Shown: positions 5,638 to 13,087 of the stretch, one piece after another | How the letters are laid out: each line of letters opens with the position of its first letter | How positions within the stretch are numbered: position 1 is the first letter of the stretch | NCBI GenBank assembly: GCA_964448285.1 | Contig: CAYUWG010000065.1 | Span: forward strand, 1 to 21,103 | DNA length: 21,103 nucleotides | Source: CAYUWG01 sp964448285 | GTDB taxonomy: Bacteria > Bacteroidota > Ignavibacteria > SZUA-365 | Direction: 5' to 3' | Made by a program: the position numbers and the translations under genes | The notes under the pieces: generated by a model | Told to the model about the DNA's origin: nothing | Databases searched by the model: none | The model's input: the letters and a program-made list of their open reading frames with translations, nothing else

Positions 5638-8364
5638 TTATTCACTTGAACGTGCGTGGCTTGTAACAGTCGAAGCCGATGATTGTGTTCGATCGTTTGC
5701 GAATCGTGTCTCTAATCTGCGAAGCCGCTCACGCAGATCATTCAATTCTACTTCCTGCTTCGCGATGATTGCTTTCAGTATTGTTTCTTGTGTCGTTATG
5801 ATTTCTTTCTGTTCGCTCGTCCTTTTCTCTAACGCCTGTATCGCAATGCACAGGACGCCATCTACATCCGCAGTTGCGAGCGTCGTGTCGTTGCCGATCG
5901 TGCCAACGCCATCATGTCCGAAGGCAGAGAACCACTCCTGCGCCATGGGACCGTAGTGGCGATATGAATTGTCCTGCGATTTGTACCGCCACGAACCGAG
6001 ACGCATCGACGAAAAGTTCTTCAATAACCTTTCTGCATCGGACTCCAAATAGTCTATCTTCAATGTCGAATCTGAAATTGAAGACCATGAATTTGCACCA
6101 TTGTATGCAGAAACGCCGGTGGAAAGATCTGATTTCGTATAGAGCCGGTAGCCAGCGTCGAAACGTGCTGTGAAGCGATTAGCGCCGCTGGCAGTTGTCA
6201 CGGTAGTGGTGCTGAAATCGCCTATGATGAAAGCACCCGGATTGGAATTCGTACTCACGTAACTGCCGATCGCTGTTGAATAGTTACCGCTGGCGGTTGT
6301 ATTACGGCCCATCGCGGTTGAATACATGCCGCTAGCGGTCGTATTATAGCCCGTTGTCGTGCTACTTTGACCACTCGCGGTTGTGCTTTGACCGAGCGCT
6401 ACAGAGTAAGGTCCGCTTGCCGTCGTTTGATGTCCAATCGCATAACTTGAACTAGTGGCGTTCGCATCATATCCAATCGCAACTGAACCGCTGCCACTTG
6501 CAGTCGATTGATTGCCCATCGCTAGTGAATTCTGATTACTCGCAATACAATTCTGTCCGATTGCAGTTGAGTAGATACCGCTCGCCTCGGAAGTATTTCC
6601 AATTGCAACAGATACATTACCACTCGCCGTGCAACCACCACCGAGCGTGATTGAGCTAGCTCCGCTGGCTTTCCCGCCGCCACCCAATGCGGCTGAGTTC
6701 AGCCCTATATTCGCATCATCCCAATGGTTTAAAGTTGCATACCCTGCCCGGAACGCCGCCTTTTTAGGATACCAAATCAGCCGGGTCCCCGGTCCACTGA
6801 CCGAGATATCTGCACCAGTACCATAGTTGCCAGTCGAGATCAATCCATCAGTTCCGGAGATGAGTACCGCTCCGGCATCCGCAGTAATCGTCCGACCATT
6901 TCCCGCTCCGCCGAAATCATACGCCTGATCCAACGTGCCTCCGCCGGATGGAAGGTTCGACCAAACGACATTTGAACCATTGTAACTGAGCACCTGTCCA
7001 CTCATAGCTCCGGTTGAATTGATCTTTCCTGTTGTAACCGATGCATCGGCTAAGTCAGCCGTAGCAATCGTACCATCAACAATCTTCGCGCTCGTCACGC
7101 TGTTATCCGCAAGGTCTGATGCTGCGATCGTGCCGTCAACGATCTTCGCGCTCGTCACGCTGTTATCCGCAAGGTCTGATGCTGCAATCGTGCCATCAGC
7201 GATCTTCGCGTTCGTGATGGCATTTGCTGCGATCGTAGGATTGGGATACGTCCCGGAAAGATCGCCGCCCGCAGCGCCGCTTGGTGGCAGAGTCGATGGT
7301 ATCACGCCCGGTGCAAGCTTCGAAGAAGTAATCGTCCCATCGGCAATCTTCAATGCGGTTACGGCATTATCGGCAAGCTGAACCGATGTGATCCCTTGTC
7401 CTTTCACGTTGATCGTAGCCGTCGGACCATTCGGATTGGTGATGTCGAGCGTGTTGTCGGTGTTCTGCACTCCCTGAATGCCCGTGCCGCCGCCGCCACT
7501 GCCCGCATTGATCGTGATCGTATTGCCTGCCGTGTTAATCGTAGCGCCTCCGCTCGCGGCAAGCGTGACCGCTCCGGTAACATTATTTACACTCGTGACG
7601 CCGCCGCTTCCACCGCTCGAACTGATCGTGATCGTGTTGCCATTCGGCGTGATGGTCACATTCGATCCAGCACTCAACGTCACATCGTCTTTCAAATTGT
7701 TGATGCTCTTGACGACCTGCCCAACTGCAATCTTGTCTTTCGTTATCGCATTGGATGCAACGCTGAGGTTCGCGACCGGTCCATTGGGATTCTGAATCGC
7801 GAGAGTACCATCGGTGGATTGCACTCCTTGGATACCAGTACCTCCGCCACCAACGGATGAAATCGTAAATGCATTCCCAACGTTCGTCACGGTCGTACCA
7901 CCACCGCCTTGCATTGTCAATGCACCGGATTGATTGTTGATGCTCGTCACTACACCTGTGGCATTTGGTGCAAGAGCTTCAGCGATGTTCGCCCGATCTG
8001 CACGCAAAGCATAAGGGACAGCAGTCAGCGCTGTGCGCGGCGCAAGCTCCAATCCTCCATCGACTGACACACCGAGAAAGTATGCACGATCGAACGAGAG
8101 CGATGCGGGCAACGCCGTCACACTCCCGATGATGACATTGAATACACCCTTCACAACAGGTACTGTCTGCGACTCGGTAAAAATTGGTGTCGGTGCGGCG
8201 ACGTTGTCGTAGAGCTTCAGGGTGAGCGTGTGGTTTCCGTCGGGAATGAGATTCCCTTGGGCATCCGTGAGCACACCTTGAAAGCCGATTGTGCGAGGGA
8301 CCTGGGCTTGTAACGAGTGTTCAAGCAGGACAACAAGCATTGCGATTATAGATACTGTTTTCAT
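5638..8364 (-). CDS. Tail-fibre-like protein: YadA-type head repeats plus S74 chaperone domain (908 aa), first gene of cluster
   Basis: The start at 8364 has GGAGATTGTC directly upstream; the extension to 8388 is rejected because it would put charged residues before the signal peptide (1-20, SLQA|Q). Domains: conserved N-terminal module 21-133; shaft 138-450, longer than in the paralogues, with an extra VTSVNNVTGAVTLAA unit at 256-270, GAAGGDLSGTYPNP at 363-376 and three 20-residue DGTIAxxDLADxSV repeats at 390-449. About twelve YadA-head units span 557-716. The S74-type domain covers 760-845 with dyad S764/K769 (SDSTLK) and GPMAQEWFSAFGHDG, followed by a coiled coil at 848-888. It is first in the minus-strand cluster behind a sigma-70-like promoter, so it should be transcribed most directly. 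Its role as a secreted trimeric fibre or adhesin comes from domain content. It has no outer-membrane anchor of its own. Confidence 0.92.
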   Translation of the reverse strand: MKTVSIIAMLVVLLEHSLQAQVPRTIGFQGVLTDAQGNLIPDGNHTLTLKLYDNVAAPTPIFTESQTVPVVKGVFNVIIGSVTALPASLSFDRAYFLGVSVDGGLELAPRTALTAVPYALRADRANIAEALAPNATGVVTSINNQSGALTMQGGGGTTVTNVGNAFTISSVGGGGTGIQGVQSTDGTLAIQNPNGPVANLSVASNAITKDKIAVGQVVKSINNLKDDVTLSAGSNVTITPNGNTITISSSGGSGGVTSVNNVTGAVTLAASGGATINTAGNTITINAGSGGGGTGIQGVQNTDNTLDITNPNGPTATINVKGQGITSVQLADNAVTALKIADGTITSSKLAPGVIPSTLPPSGAAGGDLSGTYPNPTIAANAITNAKIADGTIAASDLADNSVTSAKIVDGTIAASDLADNSVTSAKIVDGTIATADLADASVTTGKINSTGAMSGQVLSYNGSNVVWSNLPSGGGTLDQAYDFGGAGNGRTITADAGAVLISGTDGLISTGNYGTGADISVSGPGTRLIWYPKKAAFRAGYATLNHWDDANIGLNSAALGGGGKASGASSITLGGGCTASGNVSVAIGNTSEASGIYSTAIGQNCIASNQNSLAMGNQSTASGSGSVAIGYDANATSSSYAIGHQTTASGPYSVALGQSTTASGQSSTTTGYNTTASGMYSTAMGRNTTASGNYSTAIGSYVSTNSNPGAFIIGDFSTTTVTTASGANRFTARFDAGYRLYTKSDLSTGVSAYNGANSWSSISDSTLKIDYLESDAERLLKNFSSMRLGSWRYKSQDNSYRHYGPMAQEWFSAFGHDGVGTIGNDTTLATADVDGVLCIAIQALEKRTSEQKEIITTQETILKAIIAKQEVELNDLRERLRRLETRFANDRTQSSASTVTSHARSSE
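6217..6696 (-). repeat. YadA-head repeat block (about 12 units) in the 908-aa fibre gene
   Basis: In-frame units of about 42 bp at residues 557-716 follow the SVAIGxxxxASG pattern. They are more diverged from one another than in the 787-aa gene. One unit is shortened (NATSSSYAIG). Confidence 0.88.
7081..7200 (-). repeat. Tandem 60-bp direct repeat (20-aa shaft unit)
   Basis: Two adjacent 60-bp copies (7081-7140 and 7141-7200) differ at four positions by eye. A 44-bp core is identical (7082-7125 and 7142-7185). They encode two copies of DGTIAASDLADNSVTSAKIV, and a third, diverged copy adjoins them. The length keeps the reading frame, so unit number could change by slippage or recombination and alter shaft length. 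Confidence 0.9.
7982..8124 (-). repeat. Long identical repeat, copy B (matches 5221-5363)
   Basis: The partner of copy A, in the same orientation 2761 bp away. Identity that includes all synonymous positions suggests recent duplication or gene conversion. Recombination between the copies would delete one fibre gene and leave an in-frame chimera. Confidence 0.85.
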
Positions 8365-8454
8365 GACAATCTCCTCAGAATAGGTCAATCAGATCTGTGA
8401 ATCTCTCAGTACCGTTTCCCAATGCGCGGATCGTGACAATACGTGTGGAATACA

Positions 8455-8484
8455 CTTCAAGCAGTGAATCAGACATGCTTGAAG
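8455..8484 (-). promoter_or_regulatory. Perfect 9-bp inverted repeat in the leader of the fibre cluster
   Basis: CTTCAAGCA (8455-8463) and TGCTTGAAG (8476-8484) are exact reverse complements separated by 12 bases, about 90 bp upstream of the 908-aa start codon and downstream of the predicted promoter. It could be an RNA hairpin or a binding site for a dimeric regulator. It is not followed by a T-run, so it is not an obvious intrinsic terminator. Confidence 0.5.
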
Positions 8485-8535
8485 ACCGGGCTATCTTAAA
8501 TGTGCTTTTAATCAGACTTCATAGTCTTATAGGCA

Positions 8536-8564
8536 AATTACGACAGCCATTGCTGGAAGTCAAC
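8536..8564 (-). promoter_or_regulatory. Sigma-70-like promoter for the fibre cluster
   Basis: On the minus strand the -35 box TTGACT (8559-8564) is followed after 17 bp by the -10 box TAATTT (8536-8541), 5/6 and 5/6 matches to the sigma-70 consensus at ideal spacing. Transcription would start near 8530 and run to the 908-aa gene at 8364. The Bacteroidota housekeeping motif TAnnTTTG is only approximated (TAATTTG, one base short), so promoter use depends on the host lineage. Confidence 0.55.
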
Positions 8565-8631
8565 CAGTAAGTTGAGAGTGATACAGATTTTATTTGGAGG
8601 AATGCTGGTAGAGAAGAAAGAAAGAGGATGA

Positions 8632-8664
8632 CTGTCTTGGATGACAGGTCACAAGCGGCTTGTG
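8632..8664 (-). terminator. Possible weak terminator after the NADH dehydrogenase-like gene
   Basis: Directly after the stop codon on the minus strand lies a near-perfect palindrome (8650-8664, 7-bp arms around one base). Then comes a 5-bp stem CTGTC/GACAG with a 6-nt loop (8632-8647), followed by a pyrimidine-rich tract. The stems are short and there is no clean T-run, so termination is uncertain. Confidence 0.25.
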
Positions 8665-8665
8665 C

Positions 8666-9976
8666 TCACCAGTGTCCGGTCCAGTTCTGGCGCTCTTTCC
8701 AGAGAAGGATCAAGTGACGCTCGGTAATGGCGCGCTTGAGCAGCGATCCCAAAAATCCAATGAAGCGAAACTGCCCGGCGAGGGGTAAGGCTGCCCAGCC
8801 GACCGCAAGATGTTTGCCGAGAGAGATGACTTCGCCGAGCACACGTGGCCGATAGGGTTTGAGTGGACGACGTGTAGCATAGCGTATGAGGTTATCCGAG
8901 GTGTGATAGCCTTGTTGCAATGCGAATTGCGCAGCCGTTGGGACAGCCTCTCCCGTTTTTGGATTCGATGCAAGCGCATTGTCTCCGATGGCGAATACGC
9001 CTGGATAGCCTTTGACCTGCAAATACTCATCGACACGGACGCGCCCCTGTGCGCCGGTTTCCGCACCGGAATTCTTTACGAGGTCGGAAATCCGGATGCC
9101 GCCGGTCCAGATCATAGTGCGCGTGGGAATCGGTTCGTCCGGCTCTCGCAACACGACGAGTCTGCCGTCGCGCTCTTCCATTCCGACGACGCGTGTGTTC
9201 GTATGAATCTGGATGCCCATGGCCTGCATCGCTTCGATGGACTTCGAGACGAGCTTTCCTTCAAGCGATGGGAGAATGCGATCGGACAGCTCGATGAGAA
9301 TCATCTCAGGCTCGGACTGATCGATATGGTACGCTTCGCAGAGTTGGTCGAAACGCTCGGCCATCTCGGTCGCGAGTTCGACGCCGGTAAGCCCTCCACC
9401 GCCGATGACGCAGCGTAAAAGCTCTTTGCGCTTGTTGAAATTCGTTTCCGTGGCGGCCATGGCAAACATGTGCTCGGTGTGTTCACGAATTCTCTCGGAG
9501 TCCTCAAGCTCTTTGAGTTGGAAAGCATGTTCTTCGAGGCCCGGGATCTGGTAAAAGTTCGTCTTGCTGCCGAGAGCGACGACGAGCGCATCGTAGCGTA
9601 AGTAGCGTGGAGAACCGCTTTCACTCGTGATACCATAATCCAATTCCACACGCTTGCCGTCGAGATCGATCCGTGTCACTTCGCCAAGATGGAAGCTGAC
9701 GTTCGTCCGCTTTCTCAGAAGACGCGAGATAGGAACCGTCACTTCGGCTTCACGGACAGCGCGTTCGTGGAGGCGCGTTTCCAGCAAGTGGTATGTGTGC
9801 CGGTCCACGAGGTGGAGACGAATTTCCTCCTTCTCATTCGGGGATGTGCTTCCAACGGAACGTCCACGCTTTCGAAGCTTGCGTGAGAGCCTCGTGATGC
9901 AACTCATGCCGCCGTAACCGGCGCCGAGCACGACGATGTCTCTTATACGGTTGTCGCTGTTCGATTCATCATTCAT
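8666..9976 (-). CDS. Type II NADH dehydrogenase-like FAD-dependent oxidoreductase
   Basis: A 436-aa flavoprotein of the NDH-2 family, close to the usual length. Residues 13-30 carry the first dinucleotide-binding motif (VVLGAGYGG) and 189-200 the second (VIGGGGLTGVE), expected to bind FAD and NAD(P)H. YPGVFAIGD at 324-331 is the second FAD motif, and AAQFALQQG at 348-356 resembles the quinone-side AQxAxQ motif. A hydrophobic C-terminal stretch (about 405-425) fits a peripheral membrane contact. Known NDH-2 enzymes pass electrons from NADH to quinone without pumping protons; this is inferred here. Odd features are an extra charged segment at 33-52 between the first helix and second strand of the Rossmann fold, and YHLLETRLHE where many relatives have LLYQVA. 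It is divergent from the M16 peptidase and lies upstream, on the same strand, of the fibre cluster. Confidence 0.85.
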   Translation of the reverse strand: MNDESNSDNRIRDIVVLGAGYGGMSCITRLSRKLRKRGRSVGSTSPNEKEEIRLHLVDRHTYHLLETRLHERAVREAEVTVPISRLLRKRTNVSFHLGEVTRIDLDGKRVELDYGITSESGSPRYLRYDALVVALGSKTNFYQIPGLEEHAFQLKELEDSERIREHTEHMFAMAATETNFNKRKELLRCVIGGGGLTGVELATEMAERFDQLCEAYHIDQSEPEMILIELSDRILPSLEGKLVSKSIEAMQAMGIQIHTNTRVVGMEERDGRLVVLREPDEPIPTRTMIWTGGIRISDLVKNSGAETGAQGRVRVDEYLQVKGYPGVFAIGDNALASNPKTGEAVPTAAQFALQQGYHTSDNLIRYATRRPLKPYRPRVLGEVISLGKHLAVGWAALPLAGQFRFIGFLGSLLKRAITERHLILLWKERQNWTGHW

Positions 9977-10151
9977 CGCGGAGCAAAGTTGATTGCGGGG
10001 GATGAAAGTATCAAGTCAATCGCGTGTGTGATGCTCTCAATGCGATCATGGAATCATCGTCGATAATGCATTGCGACAATTACCCACCGAATAAAAAAAT
10101 CGACTAACTTCCGTCCGATGTTTCATTCGCTCACAGGCTCCGGAGAAAAGC

Positions 10152-12989
10152 ATGTTGAATAACCTCTTTCGCCGAATTTCCCTATTGGCTATGGCCGTAG
10201 CTCTTTCGATTGCATCCTCATGGGCGCAAACGAAGACCTTCCGTCTCAGCGATCCGATTCCGTTCAATCCGAACGTGAAAGTGAACACGCTCGAAAACGG
10301 CTTGACGTATTACATCATGAAGAATGCGAAGCCGGAGAAACGTGCCGAACTCCGACTCATGGTGAATGCCGGTTCCATTCTCGAAACCGATGAGCAGCGA
10401 GGTCTTGCGCATTTTCTCGAACACATGGCCTTCAACGGAACGAAGAATTTCAAGAAAGATGAACTGCTGCGCTTTCTCGAACTGACGGGTGTTCGTTTCG
10501 GTGCGGATTTGAACGCATACACGAGCTTCGACGAGACGGTCTATATGCTGCAGATCCCAACGGACAAGAAGGACGTTGTGGAGAAAGCTTTTCTTGTGCT
10601 TGAGGACTGGTCGCGCAACGTCGCGTTCGACCCGGATGAAATCGAGAAGGAACGCGGCGTCGTGATAGAGGAATGGCGGTTGCGCAGAGGCGCGTCACAA
10701 CGGATCAGGGATAAACAGTTCCCGGTGATCTTCAAGAACTCGAGATATGCTGAGCGGCTTCCCATCGGGACGAAGGAGAACCTCGAATCCTTCAAGCATG
10801 AGTCGCTCATTTCATTCTATAGAAAATGGTATCGACCGGACTTGACGGCGGTGGTTGCGGTAGGGGATTTCGATCCCGACGAAATCGAAGCGTTGATCAA
10901 GAAGCATTTCTCATCGTTCGCTCTTCCCGCAGAGCCGCATGGAAGAACGACGTCGCCGGTTCCCGATCACAGGGAAACGCTCTATTCGATCGTGACCGAT
11001 CCTGAAGCCGTTGGAACGAGCATCTCCCTGTATTTCAAACTCGAGCCGAAGCAAGAGAAGAAGGTTGTCGATTATCGCAGGGCCATTATGGAGGAACTCT
11101 TTGCGATGATGTTCAACGAACGCTTGCAGGAAATCCTCCTGCAAGGCGACCCGCCATTCGTCAGCGCGTATGGAGGGAAGTCATCCCTGGTGAGAACGAA
11201 GGATGCGTTTCGTCTTTTTGCGTCGGTGAAAAGCGAAGGAATCGACCGGGGGTTGCGCGCGATACTCACTGAAGCGATGCGCGTCTTCAAACACGGCTTT
11301 ACGGAAACGGAACTCGAGCGCGCGAAGACGAACCTCCTGCGTCAATTCGAAGACGCATTCAAGGAAAAAGACAAAACCGAATCCGCGAGTCATGCCGGCG
11401 AGATGATGGCGCATTTCCTCAATCAGGTGCCGATGCCGGGAATCGAGCTTGAGTACGAGTTGTACAAGAAATATCTCCCTTCGATCAACGCCGGCGAAGT
11501 CAATCGTCTCGCCTCGGAGTGGATGGCTCCGGTCAACCGAGTCGTCACGCTCAGCATGCCCGAAAAGAAGGACGTTTCCGTTCCGACGGAAGAACATCTC
11601 GCGCGCCTGATAGCCGAGACGGAACAGTCCACCGTCGAGCCATACGTGGACAAGGTGTCGAACAAGCCGCTCGTCGAGTCGCTTCCCCCGGGTTCGCCTA
11701 TCGTTTCGGAAAAAGAGCATTCAACACTTGGAGTGACGGAGTGGAAGTTAGGGAACGGTATCCGTGTCCTTCTCAAGCCGACGGATTTCAAGAACGATGA
11801 AATCGTGTTCTCTGCGTTCAGCCCCGGCGGCTATTCACTCGAAGACCGTGTGGAGAAGCTTTTCTCCGCGCAGTTCACTTCGGCGGTTTTCAGCGTCAGC
11901 GGCGTCGGTGAATTCGATGAGACGGCTCTGCGAAAAGCGCTCACGGGAAAAACCGTTCGTGTCTCGCCGTGGGTCTCGGAGACGCACGAGGGTTTCTCAG
12001 GCAGTGCTGCACCGAAAGACCTCACCACGCTCTTCGATTTGATTTTCCTCCATGCGACACAACCGCGAAAGGACAGCATCGCTTACAACTCGTTCGCTTC
12101 ACGTATCAAAACATTCATCGAAAACTTCGGCGCGATGCCGGAAGCAGTCTTCAGCGATACCGTACAAACCGTTGCGTCGAATTACCATCCGCGCCAGCGA
12201 CCGATGACGAAGGAGCGGTTCGGCGAGCTTTCCCTCGACGACGTCTATGCGTTTTACAGAGACCGCTTCGCCGACCTGAGTGATTTTACTTTCCTCTTCG
12301 TCGGCAACTTCTCACCGGATAGCCTGAAGCCGCTCGTCGAACGTTACCTTGGCGCGCTTCCATCGAAAAAGAGGGCAGAGAAATGGAAGGATCACAACAT
12401 CGTTCCGGCGGAAGGGATCATCAAGCGAACGGTGGAGAAGGGCATCGAGGAGAAGAGCCGCGTGATGCTCATGTTCGCCGGCCCGTTCGACTGGTCATAC
12501 GAATCCGCGTTCGCCACTATGGTGCTTGAAAACCATTTAGACCGCCGCTTGAGGGAGCAGTTGCGCGAAGACAAGGGCGGCACGTACGGAGTGAGTGTGA
12601 ACATTTCTTTGGAAAAGTATCCGCGCTCCCAGTGCTCTGCCATCATTTCATTCGGATGCAAGCCTGACCGCGTGCAGGAGTTGACGGACCTCGTTTTCGA
12701 AGAACTTCATGCTACGAAAACGAATGGAGGTTCGGATGAGGACATCGCGAAAATAAAGGAGATCATCAGGCGCGAACGCGAAACGAACCTGAAGGAAAAT
12801 TCCTTCTGGCTTCAGATGCTTCAAAGCGCAATCATGAACGAAGAACCGATGGATGCATTCCTCACGAAGTTCGAAGCGGCATCCGAGAGCATTTCGTCGG
12901 ATATGTTGAAAGTTACCGCCGGGAAATACCTGAAGTCGGATAACTACATGCACTTCGTGCTTCTGCCGGAAAAGAAAGAAAGCAAATAG
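10152..12989 (+). CDS. Exported M16 family (insulinase/pitrilysin-like) zinc metallopeptidase
   Basis: A 945-aa protein with signal peptide 1-25 (SSWA|Q). The inverted zinc motif HFLEH lies at 87-91, with H87 and H91 as ligands and E90 as general base. The third ligand is probably E167, 76 residues after H91 (EKERGVV), the standard M16 spacing. Two M16 halves are visible: an active one (about 40-480) and a second (about 515-940) without HxxEH but with the REDKGGTYGV segment that helps bind substrate in this family. The length fits the two-half exported M16 proteins common in Bacteroidota. It probably degrades peptides or misfolded proteins in the periplasm. The ATG follows a CGGAGAAAAG ribosome-binding region. 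It lies 175 bp from the divergent oxidoreductase gene and 98 bp before the next gene. The substrate is unknown. Confidence 0.93.
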   Translation: MLNNLFRRISLLAMAVALSIASSWAQTKTFRLSDPIPFNPNVKVNTLENGLTYYIMKNAKPEKRAELRLMVNAGSILETDEQRGLAHFLEHMAFNGTKNFKKDELLRFLELTGVRFGADLNAYTSFDETVYMLQIPTDKKDVVEKAFLVLEDWSRNVAFDPDEIEKERGVVIEEWRLRRGASQRIRDKQFPVIFKNSRYAERLPIGTKENLESFKHESLISFYRKWYRPDLTAVVAVGDFDPDEIEALIKKHFSSFALPAEPHGRTTSPVPDHRETLYSIVTDPEAVGTSISLYFKLEPKQEKKVVDYRRAIMEELFAMMFNERLQEILLQGDPPFVSAYGGKSSLVRTKDAFRLFASVKSEGIDRGLRAILTEAMRVFKHGFTETELERAKTNLLRQFEDAFKEKDKTESASHAGEMMAHFLNQVPMPGIELEYELYKKYLPSINAGEVNRLASEWMAPVNRVVTLSMPEKKDVSVPTEEHLARLIAETEQSTVEPYVDKVSNKPLVESLPPGSPIVSEKEHSTLGVTEWKLGNGIRVLLKPTDFKNDEIVFSAFSPGGYSLEDRVEKLFSAQFTSAVFSVSGVGEFDETALRKALTGKTVRVSPWVSETHEGFSGSAAPKDLTTLFDLIFLHATQPRKDSIAYNSFASRIKTFIENFGAMPEAVFSDTVQTVASNYHPRQRPMTKERFGELSLDDVYAFYRDRFADLSDFTFLFVGNFSPDSLKPLVERYLGALPSKKRAEKWKDHNIVPAEGIIKRTVEKGIEEKSRVMLMFAGPFDWSYESAFATMVLENHLDRRLREQLREDKGGTYGVSVNISLEKYPRSQCSAIISFGCKPDRVQELTDLVFEELHATKTNGGSDEDIAKIKEIIRRERETNLKENSFWLQMLQSAIMNEEPMDAFLTKFEAASESISSDMLKVTAGKYLKSDNYMHFVLLPEKKESK

Positions 12990-13087
12990 CCGGCGTTGCA
13001 AGTCCTTCATTGCCGGACAAGCTTGCTGTTGGATGAGAGGTTTTCCGGAATGATATTCCCCGCGATGAATAACCAAGCGGTGAATAT

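Larger units (their letters stand above)
8365..8665. other. Intergenic region holding the fibre-cluster leader and promoter
   Basis: No credible coding sequence lies in these 301 bp. Going leftward on the minus strand it contains a possible weak hairpin terminator after the NADH dehydrogenase gene, a sigma-70-like promoter, a small AGACT/AGTCT inverted repeat with a 4-nt loop near the expected transcript start, a perfect 9-bp inverted repeat, and the GGAGAT ribosome-binding site of the 908-aa gene. The predicted leader of the fibre transcript is about 165 nt long. Confidence 0.7.

Noticed and set aside
1..8364. The fibre cluster as part of a prophage tail region
   Set aside because: All the proteins carry signal peptides, one has a T9SS sorting domain, and no baseplate, tape-measure, holin, lysin or integrase genes are visible.
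10060..10110. TTGCGA...TAAAAA as a promoter for the M16 peptidase
   Set aside because: Both boxes match only 4/6 and the spacing is 15 bp; too weak to call.
11181..11720. Minus-strand open frame of 179 codons inside the M16 peptidase
   Set aside because: It overlaps a well-supported 945-aa gene completely and its translation has no recognisable domain or signal.
12990..13016. CCGGC/GCCGG inverted repeat after the M16 peptidase as a terminator
   Set aside because: The stem is only 5 bp with a 17-base loop, and no T-run follows.
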